Shown here: positions 1-10,725 of the stretch, piece by piece
Position numbering within the stretch: the first letter of the stretch is position 1
Layout: every line of letters begins with the position of its first letter
Assembly (NCBI GenBank): GCA_021845505.1
Contig: JAJZVU010000011.1
Coordinates: 1 to 64,000 of the forward strand
Direction of reading: 5' to 3'
Origin: Pseudomonadota bacterium
GTDB taxonomy: Bacteria > Pseudomonadota > Gammaproteobacteria > Burkholderiales > Burkholderiaceae_C
DNA: 64,000 bases
Position numbers and translations under genes: made by a program
The notes under the pieces: model-generated
Told to the model about the DNA's origin: nothing
Databases searched by the model: none
The model's input: only the letters and a program-made list of their open reading frames with translations

Positions 1-440
1 CCAAGGGGGGCGCAAGCAAGCTTGGGGCGGCCCGGCGCTTGCTTGCCGATGGGCCCCCTCGCCGGGCGTTGCCCGGCCCCCCCAAGGGGGGCGCAAGCAA
101 GCTTGGGGCGGCCCGGCGCTTGCTTGACGATGGGCCCCCTGCGCCGGGCGTTGCCCGGCCCCCCCCAAGGGGGGCGCAAGCAAGCTTGGGGCGGCCCGGC
201 GCTTGCTTGCCGATGGGCCCCCTCGCCGGGCGTTGCCCGGCCCCCCCAAGGGGGGCGCAAGCAAGCTTGGGGCGGCCCGGCGCTTGCTTGCCGATGGGCC
301 CCCTGCGATGCGCCCCCTCGCCGGGCGTTGCCCGGCCCCCCCGAGGGGGGCGCAGGCAAGCTTGGGGCGGCCCGGCGCTTGCTTGCCGATGGGCCCCCTG
401 CGATGCGCCCCCTGCGCCGGGCGTGGCCCGGCTTGCGGTG
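1..440. repeat. Iterated palindromic repeat array, five copies
   Basis: Five near-identical units start at about 12, 93, 176, 257 and 352, so spacings are 81, 83, 81 and 95 bp. Each unit holds three dyads: GCAAGCAAG paired with CTTGCTTGC around a GC-rich centre, GCCGGGC-GTT-GCCCGGC, and a run of C facing a run of G. The last unit is slightly diverged and an extra GATGCGCCCCCT segment expands two copies. The array runs off the left edge. Open frames through it are low-complexity and not credible genes. It resembles REP/BIME-type intergenic repeats; no transposase is visible here. Confidence 0.85.
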
Positions 441-463
441 TCTGACTCTGCACCATCCCTGAA

Positions 464-1363
464 ATGCCCCGCATCGCTCTGAAGGTGGATGTGGACACGC
501 TGCGCGGCACCCTCGAGGGGGTGCCCGCGCTGCTGCGCCAGCTGGCGCGCCACCGGGTGCGCGCCAGCTTCCTGTTCAGCCTCGGTCCCGACCACACCGG
601 GCGCGCGCTCAAGCGCATCTTCCGCCCGGGCTTCCTGGCCAAGGTGCGGCGCACCTCGGTGGGCAGCAACTACGGACTGAAGACCCTGCTGTACGGCACC
701 CTGCTGCCCGGGCCGGACATCGGACGGCGCGCCGCCGAGCCGATGCGCGCCGCCTGGCGCGCCGGCCACGAGGTCGGCGTGCATACCTGGGACCATGTGC
801 TGTGGCAGGACCATGTGGCGCGACGCGACCGCGAGTGGACCAGGCGCCAGCTGCTGCTGGCGGTCGAGCGCTTCGGCGAAGTGTTCGGCCGCGCGCCCGA
901 GGTGCACGGCGCGGCCGGCTGGCAGATGAACGACCATGCCTACGAACTCGAGCAGGAGCTGGGGTTCCGGCTGGCTTCCGACGGCCGCGGCGATGCGCCC
1001 TTCCTGCCCCGCGTCGGCGATCGGGTGCTGCAGGTGCCGCAGTTGCCGACCACCCTGCCGACCCTGGACGAGCTGATCGGCCTGGACGGCCTGCATGCCG
1101 GCAATGTCGCCGAACGACTGCTGCGGCTGTCGCTGGACGGCCGCGACCATGTCTACACCCTGCACGCCGAACTCGAGGGCGGACAGCTGGCCGGTGTGTT
1201 CGAGGCCTTGTTGCAGGGCTGGGCCGACGCCGGCGTGCGGCTGGGCACGCTGGCCGACCACGCCGCGGCGCTCGACCCGAGCGCGCTGCCGGTGCGCCGG
1301 GTCGGCCTGGGCAGCGTGGCCGGACGCAGCGGCCAGCTCGCGGTGGCGCTGCCCGCCGACTGA
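464..1363 (+). CDS. arnD: ArnD-like polysaccharide deacetylase (4-deoxy-4-formamido-L-arabinose-phosphoundecaprenol deformylase)
   Basis: This 299-residue protein is a NodB-fold deacetylase. In the ArnD family it removes the formyl group from undecaprenyl-phosphate 4-formamido-arabinose at the inner membrane, the last cytoplasmic step before L-Ara4N is added to lipid A. The metal and catalytic signature is visible: DVDT at residues 9-12, the HEVGVHTWDH segment with His102, His107 and Asp110, a GRGDAPF segment, and the late YTLHAELEG motif. Length matches the family (about 300). The start lies just past the repeat array and has no clear Shine-Dalgarno. No other arn gene is present to the right, so partners, if any, would lie left of the window. 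A related deacetylase of other specificity is possible. Confidence 0.85.
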   Translation: MPRIALKVDVDTLRGTLEGVPALLRQLARHRVRASFLFSLGPDHTGRALKRIFRPGFLAKVRRTSVGSNYGLKTLLYGTLLPGPDIGRRAAEPMRAAWRAGHEVGVHTWDHVLWQDHVARRDREWTRRQLLLAVERFGEVFGRAPEVHGAAGWQMNDHAYELEQELGFRLASDGRGDAPFLPRVGDRVLQVPQLPTTLPTLDELIGLDGLHAGNVAERLLRLSLDGRDHVYTLHAELEGGQLAGVFEALLQGWADAGVRLGTLADHAAALDPSALPVRRVGLGSVAGRSGQLAVALPAD

Positions 1364-1385
1364 GCGGTCGCTGCGGCGGCGAGCG

Positions 1386-1412
1386 AAAAAAAGCCGGCAC
1401 GCGGGTGCCGGC
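1386..1412 (-). terminator. Intrinsic terminator of acs
   Basis: GCCGGCAC and GTGCCGGC form an 8-bp perfect stem with a 4-nt loop. Read on the minus strand it is followed by seven T. It lies about 50 nt past the acs stop and also separates acs from the convergent arnD. Confidence 0.85.
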
Positions 1413-1462
1413 GGCTGGCCTGCGATCACCACGCCCGCTGCGCGGGCGGGCGTCGCGGCGGA

Positions 1463-3445
<1,983 letters not shown>

Positions 3446-3571
3446 CGCTGTCTCCAGGAATGTTGGCCGCGGTTGCGCCATGTCGGACATTCGGCGGGTG
3501 GTGGCGGGTGGTGCGCCCGCTCTCTGCCACACTGTAGGGTGGCGAGTCCCGATTGTGTAGCGCAGGCTCTT

Positions 3572-3650
3572 ACAGAGCCCTGACAGAGCCCTGACGCCAT
3601 GACACTCTGATAAATAAGTTTATTTTTTGTTACTATTTTCAGGGTATATG
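3572..3650. promoter_or_regulatory. acs / yqhA divergent regulatory region
   Basis: This is the most AT-rich stretch in the left part of the window (3603-3650). It is preceded by an 11-bp unit, ACAGAGCCCTG, repeated head to tail at 3572 and 3583, one helical turn apart. Promoters for the two divergent genes should lie here, but no hexamer pair with normal spacing is convincing. Confidence 0.45.
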
Positions 3651-3694
3651 CTTGGTGATTGTCGCCGATCCCCGAACTTGTGCCGCATCGCATC

Positions 3695-4339
3695 ATGTCC
3701 CAAGCCGCCCCCGAGAACGGCCCCGAGCGGCCGATCCCCACCGTCGCCCGACTGCTGTTCCTCAGCCGCTGGCTGCAACTGCCGCTGTACGTCGGGCTGA
3801 TCGTCGCCCTCGGCGTCTACGTGGTGCATTTCTGGAGCGAACTGCTCAACCTGGTCGGCGCCGCGATGGGCAACCCGGCGGCGCTGCAGCACCTGCTGCA
3901 GGCCGTCACGGTGCACGGCATCGGCCCGGGCGGCGCCGCGCAGCCGCGGCTGGACGAGACCACCATCATGCTGGTGGCGCTGAGCCTGATCGACGTGGTG
4001 ATGATCGCCAACCTGCTGATCATGGTCATCGTCGGCGGCTACGAGACCTTCGTCTCCCGCACGTACCTGGAGGAGCACCCCGACCACCCGGAGTGGCTGT
4101 CGCATGTCAACGCGTCGGTGCTGAAGGTCAAGCTGGCGATGGCCATCATCGGCATTTCGTCGATCCACCTGCTGCGCACCTTCATCAACGCCGACGCCTA
4201 CAGCATCAAGGCGCTGGTCGCGCAGACCGCGATCCACCTCACCTTCCTGGTCTCGGCGCTGGCGATCGCCTGGACCGACCGGGTGATGACCGGCACCATC
4301 CGCCTGGCGCAGGACGGCCACTCGCAGCAGGCTCCCTGA
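3695..4339 (+). CDS. yqhA: UPF0114 / YqhA-family membrane protein
   Basis: This 214-residue inner-membrane protein belongs to the uncharacterised YqhA (UPF0114) family. Recognisable family features are the N-terminal [12 protein letters not shown] segment, a long second helix with [17 protein letters not shown] followed by GGYETFVSR, the [14 protein letters not shown] segment and a last helix beginning [17 protein letters not shown]. Three to four membrane spans are expected. The family has no settled function. The ATG at 3695 was chosen. In-frame GTG (3680) and TTG (3659) codons upstream are possible, and none has a strong ribosome-binding site. It is divergent from acs and followed by the fumarase gene on the same strand after about 70 nt. 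Confidence 0.8.
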   Translation: MSQAAPENGPERPIPTVARLLFLSRWLQLPLYVGLIVALGVYVVHFWSELLNLVGAAMGNPAALQHLLQAVTVHGIGPGGAAQPRLDETTIMLVALSLIDVVMIANLLIMVIVGGYETFVSRTYLEEHPDHPEWLSHVNASVLKVKLAMAIIGISSIHLLRTFINADAYSIKALVAQTAIHLTFLVSALAIAWTDRVMTGTIRLAQDGHSQQAP

Positions 4340-4412
4340 ACTCGCGCTGCGGCGTACCGCGGCCTTAACATGGGGGGATACCCTGACAACCCTCGCACAG
4401 GAGAGCGCCGCC

Positions 4413-5942
4413 ATGGCCAGCACCGTGATCCGCCAGGACGACCTGGTCGAATCCATCGCCGCCGCACTGCAGTTCATCAGCTACTACCACCCGGCCGACT
4501 ACATCCGCCACCTCGCGCTGGCCTACGAACGCGAGCAGAGCCCGGCCGCCAGGGACGCGATCGCGCAGATCCTCACCAACAGCCGCATGTGCGCGCAGGG
4601 CCACCGCCCGATCTGCCAGGACACAGGGATTGTCAATGTGTTCCTGCGCATCGGCATGGACGTGCGCTTCGAGGGGCTGAGCGGCTCGCTGCAGGACGCC
4701 GTCGACGAAGGGGTGCGCCGCGGCTACCTGAACCCCGACAACAAGCTGCGCGCCTCGGTGCTGGCCGACCCGCTGTTCGAACGCAAGAACACCCGCGACA
4801 ACACCCCGGCGGTGCTGCATGTGGAACTCGTGCCCGGCCACACCGTCGACGTGCAGGTGGCCGCCAAGGGCGGCGGCTCGGAGGCCAAGTCCAAGTTCGC
4901 GATGCTGAACCCGTCGGACAGCGTGGTCGACTGGGTGCTCAACACCGTGCCGACCATGGGCGCCGGCTGGTGCCCGCCCGGCATGCTGGGAATCGGCATC
5001 GGCGGCACCGCGGAAAGAGCCATGCTGATGGCCAAGCAGGCGCTGATGGACGACATCGACATGAGCGAGCTGCTGGCCCGCGGCCCGCGCGACCGCTTCG
5101 AGGAACTGCGCGTCGAGCTGTACGAAAAGGTCAACGCGCTCGGCATCGGCGCGCAGGGCCTGGGCGGGCTGACCACCGTGCTCGACGTCAAGATCCGGCA
5201 TTTCCCGTGTCACGCGGCGAACCTGCCGGTGGCGATGATCCCGAACTGCGCCGCCACCCGCCACGCGCATTTCGAGCTCGACGGTTCCGGACCGGCCTAC
5301 CTGGAGCCGCCGAGCCTGGACCTGTGGCCCAAGGTGCAGTGGACCGCCGACACCGAAAGGAGCCGCCGCGTCGACCTCGACGCCCTGACTCCCGAGCAGG
5401 TCGCCGGCTTCAAGCCGGGCGAGACGCTGCTGCTGTCGGGCAAGCTGCTGACCGGGCGCGACGCCGCGCACAAGCGCATCGTCGACATGCTGGCGCGCGG
5501 CGAGCGGCTGCCGGTGGACTTCACCAACCGAGTGATCTACTACGTCGGCCCGGTCGACCCGGTGCGCGACGAAGTGGTCGGCCCGGCCGGCCCGACCACC
5601 TCGACGCGGATGGACAAGTTCACCGAGACCATGCTGGCCCGCACCGGGCTGGTCGCGATGGTCGGCAAGGCCGAGCGCGGCCCGCTGGCCATCGAGGCCA
5701 TCCGCAAGCACCGCAGCGCCTACCTGATGGCCGTGGGCGGCGCAGCCTACCTGGTATCGAAGGCGATCAAGTCGGCGCGGCTGCTGGCGTTCGAGGACCT
5801 GGGCATGGAGGCGATCTACGAATTCGAGGTCAAGGACATGCCGGTCACCGTGGCCGTGGACGCCGAAGGCACCTCGGTGCACAAGACCGGTCCGGCCGAA
5901 TGGCGCGCGCGCATCGGCAAGATCCCGGTGACCACCGCCTGA
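4413..5942 (+). CDS. fumA: Class I fumarate hydratase (4Fe-4S)
   Basis: The 509-residue enzyme interconverts fumarate and L-malate in the TCA cycle using an oxygen-sensitive [4Fe-4S] cluster. Both halves of the class I enzyme are fused: an alpha part containing PICQDTG and the KGGGSEAKSKF loop, and a beta part containing GPTTSTRMD. The three likely cluster ligands are Cys68, Cys187 (in GWCPPGMLGIGIGG) and Cys279 (in IPNCAATRHAHF). An AGGAG box sits just before the ATG. It is slightly shorter than E. coli FumA/FumB. It leads a tight plus-strand run with murI (11-nt gap) and xth, so co-transcription is likely. L(+)-tartrate dehydratase is a relative, but the full fused length favours fumarase. 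Confidence 0.93.
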   Translation: MASTVIRQDDLVESIAAALQFISYYHPADYIRHLALAYEREQSPAARDAIAQILTNSRMCAQGHRPICQDTGIVNVFLRIGMDVRFEGLSGSLQDAVDEGVRRGYLNPDNKLRASVLADPLFERKNTRDNTPAVLHVELVPGHTVDVQVAAKGGGSEAKSKFAMLNPSDSVVDWVLNTVPTMGAGWCPPGMLGIGIGGTAERAMLMAKQALMDDIDMSELLARGPRDRFEELRVELYEKVNALGIGAQGLGGLTTVLDVKIRHFPCHAANLPVAMIPNCAATRHAHFELDGSGPAYLEPPSLDLWPKVQWTADTERSRRVDLDALTPEQVAGFKPGETLLLSGKLLTGRDAAHKRIVDMLARGERLPVDFTNRVIYYVGPVDPVRDEVVGPAGPTTSTRMDKFTETMLARTGLVAMVGKAERGPLAIEAIRKHRSAYLMAVGGAAYLVSKAIKSARLLAFEDLGMEAIYEFEVKDMPVTVAVDAEGTSVHKTGPAEWRARIGKIPVTTA

Positions 5943-5953
5943 GCGCGCCGCCA

Positions 5954-6826
5954 GTGAGCCAGTCCGCGCCGATGCCCGCGGGCGCGCCGGTGATCGGGGT
6001 GTTCGACTCCGGCGTCGGCGGGCTGACCGTGCTGGCCGCGCTGCGCCGGCGACTGCCTGCGGCGCGACTGCTGTACGCCGCCGATTCGGCCTACGCGCCC
6101 TACGGCGAACGCGACCGCGACTATGTGCTGGAGCGCTCGCGGCGCCTGGCGTCGTTCCTGCTCGGGCAGGGTGCGCAGATGCTGGTCGTCGCCTGCAACA
6201 CCGCGACCGCGCTGGCCATCGCCGAGTTGCGCGGCGGCTGGCCCGACGTGCCCTTCGTCGGCATCGAGCCGGCGATCAAGCCTGCGCTGGCCGCGCGCCG
6301 CGCAGGCGACGGCCCGGTGGGGGTGCTGGCCACCCCCGGGACGCTGGCCAGCGACAAGTTCCGCTCGCTGCTGGCGCGCCAGCGCGGCGGCGACGAGGTG
6401 CTGCTGCAACCCTGTCCCGGGCTGGCCGAGGCCATCGAAACCCACGGCCCTCAGGGCGCCGAGCCATTGGCGCTGCTGCGGCGCTTCTGCGTTGCGCTGC
6501 AACGCGCCGGCTGCACCCGGGTGGTGCTGGGCTGCACCCATTACCCGCTGCTGGCGGGCGCGATCCGCGAAGCCCTGGCGCCGCGCGAGGTGGAACTGCT
6601 CGACCCGGCCGACGCGGTGGCCGCGCAGGCGCTGCGCCTGGCGCAGGACCTGCCGGCGCGCGGCGATGCCGGCCTGCAGGCCTGGAGCAACGGCGATCCG
6701 CGGCTGCTGCAGCGCGTGGCGCAGGCCTGCGGCCTGGCACTGCACGAGGTGCTGCCGCTGCCCGAACCCGCCGCCCAGTCGCCTTCACGCACCCGCGCCG
6801 TCGCCGCGCAACCCGGACTTCGATGA
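5954..6826 (+). CDS. murI: Glutamate racemase
   Basis: This enzyme of about 290 residues converts L- to D-glutamate for peptidoglycan synthesis in the cytoplasm. The two catalytic cysteines are visible in VACNTATA (Cys81) and LGCTHYPLL (Cys194), and the N-terminal GVFDSGVGG loop carries Asp18. The frame is open back into the fumarase region. GTG at 5954 and ATG at 5972 are both plausible and neither has a good ribosome-binding site, so translational coupling to the upstream fumarase is likely. Its stop overlaps the xth start in an ATGA arrangement. The C-terminal tail after residue 265 is variable and Pro/Ala-rich. Confidence 0.93.
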   Translation: MSQSAPMPAGAPVIGVFDSGVGGLTVLAALRRRLPAARLLYAADSAYAPYGERDRDYVLERSRRLASFLLGQGAQMLVVACNTATALAIAELRGGWPDVPFVGIEPAIKPALAARRAGDGPVGVLATPGTLASDKFRSLLARQRGGDEVLLQPCPGLAEAIETHGPQGAEPLALLRRFCVALQRAGCTRVVLGCTHYPLLAGAIREALAPREVELLDPADAVAAQALRLAQDLPARGDAGLQAWSNGDPRLLQRVAQACGLALHEVLPLPEPAAQSPSRTRAVAAQPGLR

Positions 6827-7599
6827 AAATCGCCACCTGGAATGTCAACTCGCTGAACGTGCGGTTGCCGCAGTTGCTCGACTGGCTGCAAGCCGAGCAG
6901 CCCGACATCGTCGCGCTGCAGGAGACCAAGCTGGTCGACGCCCGGTTTCCGCACCAGGCGCTGGGCGAGGCCGGCTGGCGGTCGGTGTGCTTCGGCCAGC
7001 CGACCTACAACGGCGTGGCGCTGCTGAGCCGCCGCGAGGCGACCGCGGTCGTGCGCAACGTGCCGGGCTTCGACGATCCGTCGGCCCGCGTCATCGCGGC
7101 GACCATCGACGGGCTGCGCGTGGTCGGCGCCTACTTCCCGAACGGCCAGGCTCCGGACAGCGACAAGTTCGTCTACAAGATGCGCTGGCTCGATGCCTTG
7201 GCGGCGTGGTTGCGCAGCGAACTGGCGCAGCACCCCGAGCTGGTGCTGCTCGGCGACTTCAACATCGCTCCCGAGGACCGCGACGTGTTCGACCCCGAGG
7301 GTCTGCGCGGAACCATCCATTGCACCGACGCCGAGCGAGCGCATTTCCGCGCGCTGCTCGACCTCGGCCTGGTCGATGCGTTCCGCCAGTTCGAGCAGCC
7401 GCCGAAGACCTGGAGCTGGTGGGACTACCGCAACCTGGCGTTCCGCCGCAACCAGGGGCTGCGCATCGACCACGTGCTGGTCGGCCGCGCGCTGCTGCCG
7501 GCGCTGCGCGGCTGCCGCGTCGACAAGACGCCGCGGCGCAACGAACGCCCCAGCGACCACGCTCCGGTGCTGGTCGAGCTCGACCGGGCGGCGCGCTGA
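6823..7599 (+). CDS. xth: Exodeoxyribonuclease III / AP endonuclease
   Basis: The 258-residue protein is an Xth-type exonuclease-endonuclease-phosphatase enzyme of base-excision repair. It cleaves 5' of abasic sites and degrades 3' ends of duplex DNA. Key motifs are WNVNSLNVR at the N terminus (metal and phosphate contacts), LQETK with the metal-binding Glu, YFPNG, LGDFNIAPEDRDV with the catalytic Asp/Asn pair, the WSWWDYR segment typical of bacterial ExoIII, and the terminal PSDHAPV with the catalytic His. Its ATG overlaps the murI stop by four bases, so it is probably translated by coupling within the fumarase-murI-xth unit. It is convergent with the small gene at 7615. Confidence 0.95.
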   Translation: MKIATWNVNSLNVRLPQLLDWLQAEQPDIVALQETKLVDARFPHQALGEAGWRSVCFGQPTYNGVALLSRREATAVVRNVPGFDDPSARVIAATIDGLRVVGAYFPNGQAPDSDKFVYKMRWLDALAAWLRSELAQHPELVLLGDFNIAPEDRDVFDPEGLRGTIHCTDAERAHFRALLDLGLVDAFRQFEQPPKTWSWWDYRNLAFRRNQGLRIDHVLVGRALLPALRGCRVDKTPRRNERPSDHAPVLVELDRAAR

Positions 7600-7614
7600 G
7601 GCCGCGTCAACGGG

Positions 7615-7968
7615 TCATTTGACCTTCGCGTACGCGCTTTCCACCTCCTTGGCGATCAGCTTCAGGGTATCCCGGAGGTGCTCCCCGTCCCTTTCGTTGA
7701 GCTCGCCGTGGTCGACGCCGTGCTTGAGGCCCGCCATGTACGCGGTCAGGATGCGCAGGCAGACTTCGTGGCTCTTGGTCAGCTTGTCGCTCTTGCCCTT
7801 GGCCAGCAGGTCGCTGAATTCATCGAGATTGGGCCCCAGGTCGAACTTGCCGAAAGTCGTGGACATGAACTTCTTTTCCTTGGCCGTCAGCTGCGTATTC
7901 TTCTTGAGCACCGAGTCCTTCGCGCCCGACCACAACTTGCGCAACGCGCCTTTGTTCAGCAGTCCCAT
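7615..7968 (-). CDS. Small hypothetical protein, Lys-rich
   Basis: A 117-residue soluble protein that I do not recognise. It is lysine-rich, predicted mostly helical, and has no signal peptide, membrane segment or obvious metal motif. The frame extends 12 codons upstream, but the ATG at 7968 follows AAAGGA at ideal distance and gives a compact product starting MGLLNKGALRK. Codon use is less GC-extreme than its neighbours, with several AAG/AAA-coded lysines. It lies downstream of ntrC on the same strand, separated from it by an 18-bp perfect hairpin that probably uncouples the two, so it may have its own promoter. Real coding is supported by the strong ribosome-binding site and non-repetitive composition. 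Confidence 0.65.
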   Translation of the reverse strand: MGLLNKGALRKLWSGAKDSVLKKNTQLTAKEKKFMSTTFGKFDLGPNLDEFSDLLAKGKSDKLTKSHEVCLRILTAYMAGLKHGVDHGELNERDGEHLRDTLKLIAKEVESAYAKVK

Positions 7969-8050
7969 TTCGATGTCCTTTCCCGAGTGAATGACGATCC
8001 GCACACCAGGCCGAAACCGGGCCCGGCAGCGAGCAACGTTAGTGCGGCCG

Positions 8051-8094
8051 GCATGCCCGGTCCATCGGGGCAGTTGCCGATGGACCGGGCATGC
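8051..8094 (-). terminator. 18-bp perfect hairpin after ntrC
   Basis: GCATGCCCGGTCCATCGG at 8051-8068 pairs perfectly with 8077-8094 around an 8-nt loop. It starts about 30 nt past the ntrC stop. There is no T-tract, so it is either a non-canonical terminator or a 3' stabiliser, or a protein-binding palindrome. Confidence 0.5.
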
Positions 8095-8125
8095 CTTCGA
8101 TGGCTGACGGCGGCGCGCCGCCGAT

Positions 8126-9592
8126 TCAGTCGTCGAGCCCGAGGTCCTGGATCTTGCGCGTGATGGTGTTGCGCCCGATGCCCAGCTTGACCGCGGCCTC
8201 GATGCGCCGGCCGTGGGTGTGCTCGAGCGCGGCCTGGATCACCGCGCGTTCGAAGCGCCGGGCCAGCTGCTCCATCACGTCGGGCTGACCGGCCCGCAGC
8301 ATCTCGCGTGCGGCGCGCGCGACCTGCTGCTCCCAGCCGTCGGCGACGGCTGTCGCGGCCGCCTCCGGCACCGGCACGACGGGCACCGGCGCCGCGTCGG
8401 CCTGCGTCGGCACCGCGGCCTGAGCACGATGCGGCGCCTCGCGCTGCCGCAGCTCGGGCGGCAGGTCCTTGATGTCGATCGCCTGCCCGGGAGCCATCAC
8501 CGTCAGCCAGTGGCACAGGTTCTGCAGCTCCCGCACATTGCCGGGGAAGGGGTAGGCGAGCAGCACCTGCAGCGCGGCCGGCGACATGCGCTTGGTCTCC
8601 ACTCCGAGTTCGGCCGCGCTCTTGTGCAGGAAGTGCCGCACCAGCAGCTCGATGTCCTCGCGGCGCTCGCGCAGCGCGGGAAGTCGCAGCCGGATGACAT
8701 TCAGGCGGTGGTACAGGTCCTCGCGGAACAGCCCGTCGCGCACCCTTTGCTCGAGGTTCTGGTGGGTGGCGGCGATCACCCGCACGTTGGCGCGGATGGG
8801 CGCGTGCCCGCCGACCCGGTAGAACTGGCCGTCGGACAGGACGCGCAGCAGCCGGGTCTGCAACTCGTAGGGCATGTCGCCGATTTCGTCGAGGAACAGC
8901 GTGCCCGCCTCGGCCTGCTCGAAACGCCCGCGGCGCGCGCTCTGCGCCCCGGTGAAGGCTCCGCGCTCGTGGCCGAAGAGTTCGCTCTCCAGCAGGTCGC
9001 GCGGAATCGCAGCGGTGTTGATCGCCACGAACGGCCCCTGCGCGCGCGGGCTGTGGCGATGCAGCGCCTGCGCGACGAGTTCCTTGCCGGTGCCCGATTC
9101 GCCGGTGATCAGCACCGTCACCTGGGAAGGCGACAGGCGGCCTATCGCGCGGAACACGTCCTGCATCGCCGGCGCCTGGCCGAGCAGTTCGGGAGCCTGC
9201 AGCCCGTTGCTCTCGGCCGCCTGCTCGCGCAGGCTTTCGTCGACCGCGCGGCGGATCAGGTCGACCGCCTTGTCGACGTCGAAGGGCTTGCTCAGGTATT
9301 CGAAGGCCCCGCTCTGGAATGCCGCCACCGCGCTGTCCAGGTCGGAATAGGCGGTCATGATGATCACCGGCAACTGCGGCTGACTGCGCTTGAGTTCCTG
9401 CAGCAGCGCGATCCCGCTGCCGCCGGGCATGCGGATGTCCGACACCAGGACCTGGGGCTGCGACGAGGCCAGCGCGGCCAGCGCCTCGCGCGGGCTGGCG
9501 AAGCTGCGCACCTCGAAGCCGGCCTTCTGCAGCGCCTTTTGCAGCACGAAGCGGATCGACTGATCGTCGTCGACGATCCAGATCGGCTTCAT
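8126..9592 (-). CDS. ntrC: Nitrogen regulation response regulator NtrC
   Basis: The 488-residue protein is the sigma54-dependent activator of nitrogen-scavenging genes, phosphorylated by NtrB when nitrogen is limiting. An N-terminal receiver domain (about 1-120) has the acidic pair DDD at 8-10, phospho-acceptor Asp52 in VSDIRMPG and the conserved Lys in SKPFD. The central AAA+ domain has Walker A GESGTGKE, the sigma54-contacting GAFTGA loop and Walker B LFLDEIGDMP. The C-terminal Fis-type helix-turn-helix includes AAVKLGIGRNTITRKI. A Pro/Ala-rich linker separates the AAA+ and DNA-binding parts. It is the last gene of glnA-DUF4124-ntrB-ntrC and begins 31 nt after ntrB. A matching NtrC-type site is visible upstream of glnA. 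Confidence 0.96.
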   Translation of the reverse strand: MKPIWIVDDDQSIRFVLQKALQKAGFEVRSFASPREALAALASSQPQVLVSDIRMPGGSGIALLQELKRSQPQLPVIIMTAYSDLDSAVAAFQSGAFEYLSKPFDVDKAVDLIRRAVDESLREQAAESNGLQAPELLGQAPAMQDVFRAIGRLSPSQVTVLITGESGTGKELVAQALHRHSPRAQGPFVAINTAAIPRDLLESELFGHERGAFTGAQSARRGRFEQAEAGTLFLDEIGDMPYELQTRLLRVLSDGQFYRVGGHAPIRANVRVIAATHQNLEQRVRDGLFREDLYHRLNVIRLRLPALRERREDIELLVRHFLHKSAAELGVETKRMSPAALQVLLAYPFPGNVRELQNLCHWLTVMAPGQAIDIKDLPPELRQREAPHRAQAAVPTQADAAPVPVVPVPEAAATAVADGWEQQVARAAREMLRAGQPDVMEQLARRFERAVIQAALEHTHGRRIEAAVKLGIGRNTITRKIQDLGLDD

Positions 9593-9623
9593 CGCCGGCT
9601 CCCCGCCGCGGCGCCGCGCCCGC

Positions 9624-10724
9624 TCAGGTCAATGGCAGGAGGATGCGGAAATCGGTGTGTCCGGGTCGGCTGTCGCACTCGATGGTCCCCTGATGCTGCT
9701 GGATGAAGGTCTGGGCCAGGCTCAGGCCCAGGCCCGAACCGCCTTCGCGCCCCGAGACCAGAGGGAAGAACAGGCGGTCCTTGATGTGTTCCGGGACCCC
9801 GGGGCCGTTGTCCATCACATGCAAGACCAATGCCAGGCGGTGGCGCTGCTTGGCCAGCGTGACCTGGCGCGCGACCCGCGTCCTGAATACCAGGCGCGCG
9901 TCGCCGGCGGCGCGCCGCTCGGCCAGCGCCAGCGCCGCGTTGTGCGCGATGTTGAGCACGGCCTGGATGAGCTGCTCGCGGTCCCCGCGCAACTCCGGCA
10001 GGCTGGCGTCGTAGTCCCGCACCACCTCGAGCCCCCGCGGGAACTCCGCCAGGATCACCGAGCGCACGCGCTCGAGCACCTCGTGGATGTTCAGCTCGGC
10101 CACCACATGCGGCCGGCGGTGCGGCGCCAGCAGCCGATCGACCAGGCCCTGCAGCCGGTCGGCCTCGTGGATGATCACCCGCGTGTATTCGCGCAACTCG
10201 CGGCTGTCGAGTTCGGACTGCAGCAGCTGGGCGGCCCCGCGGATCCCGCCCAGCGGGTTCTTGATTTCATGCGCCAGGTTGCGGATCAGGTCCTTGCTCG
10301 CCTGCGCCTGGCGATGCCATTGCTCCTCGCGTTCCTGGCGGTCGTGCTGGCCGAGCTCGACCAGTTCGACCAGCAACTGCCCCGGCAGATCGGTGCGCGA
10401 GACGATCACCTGCACCGGCAGCGCCTCGGCGCCGGGACGCGCGAGCAGCGCGTCGTCGAAGCGCTTGCTGGAGAACTCCTCCTCGAGGACCTGGCGCAGC
10501 GCCTGCGCGAGCGGGCCGCGGCGGCCGAGCCGATGCTCCAGCCGCTGCCCGAGCAACTGCCGGCGCGACAGCCCCAGTCCGGCCTCCAGCGCCGGATTGG
10601 CATGCAGCACGCGGCCCTCGCGGTCGACCACCGCGGTCATGGTCGCCAGCCATTCCAGCGCTGCCAGCCGGGCGCTGGCAGCGGCGTCGGCCGGGTCGCC
10701 CGAAGGTCGTCGGCTGCGCGCCAC
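9624..10724 (-). CDS. ntrB: Nitrogen regulation sensor histidine kinase NtrB
   Basis: The 366-residue soluble kinase/phosphatase acts on NtrC under control of the PII protein. It has an N-terminal PAS domain (about 20-130, with VVDREGRVLHANPA), a dimerisation/phosphoacceptor helix with NLAHEIKNPLGG (His152), and an ATPase domain with N-box NIAHNAAL, G1 DNGPGVP and G2 GGSGLGLSLA. No membrane segment is present, as expected for NtrB. The GTG start directly follows the stop of the DUF4124-like gene with one base between. A GAG triplet abuts the start but there is no normal ribosome-binding site, so coupling is likely. The gene is 31 nt upstream of ntrC. Confidence 0.95.
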   Translation of the reverse strand: MARSRRPSGDPADAAASARLAALEWLATMTAVVDREGRVLHANPALEAGLGLSRRQLLGQRLEHRLGRRGPLAQALRQVLEEEFSSKRFDDALLARPGAEALPVQVIVSRTDLPGQLLVELVELGQHDRQEREEQWHRQAQASKDLIRNLAHEIKNPLGGIRGAAQLLQSELDSRELREYTRVIIHEADRLQGLVDRLLAPHRRPHVVAELNIHEVLERVRSVILAEFPRGLEVVRDYDASLPELRGDREQLIQAVLNIAHNAALALAERRAAGDARLVFRTRVARQVTLAKQRHRLALVLHVMDNGPGVPEHIKDRLFFPLVSGREGGSGLGLSLAQTFIQQHQGTIECDSRPGHTDFRILLPLT

Positions 10725-10725
10725 C

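Noticed and set aside
22-462. Short open frames in the left repeat array
   Set aside because: They translate the palindromic units themselves, with repeated Gly/Ala/Pro/Arg and no ribosome-binding site.
3627-3650. Sigma70 promoter TTGTTA / TATATG upstream of the YqhA-like gene
   Set aside because: Spacing between the hexamers is only 12 bases, too short for sigma70.
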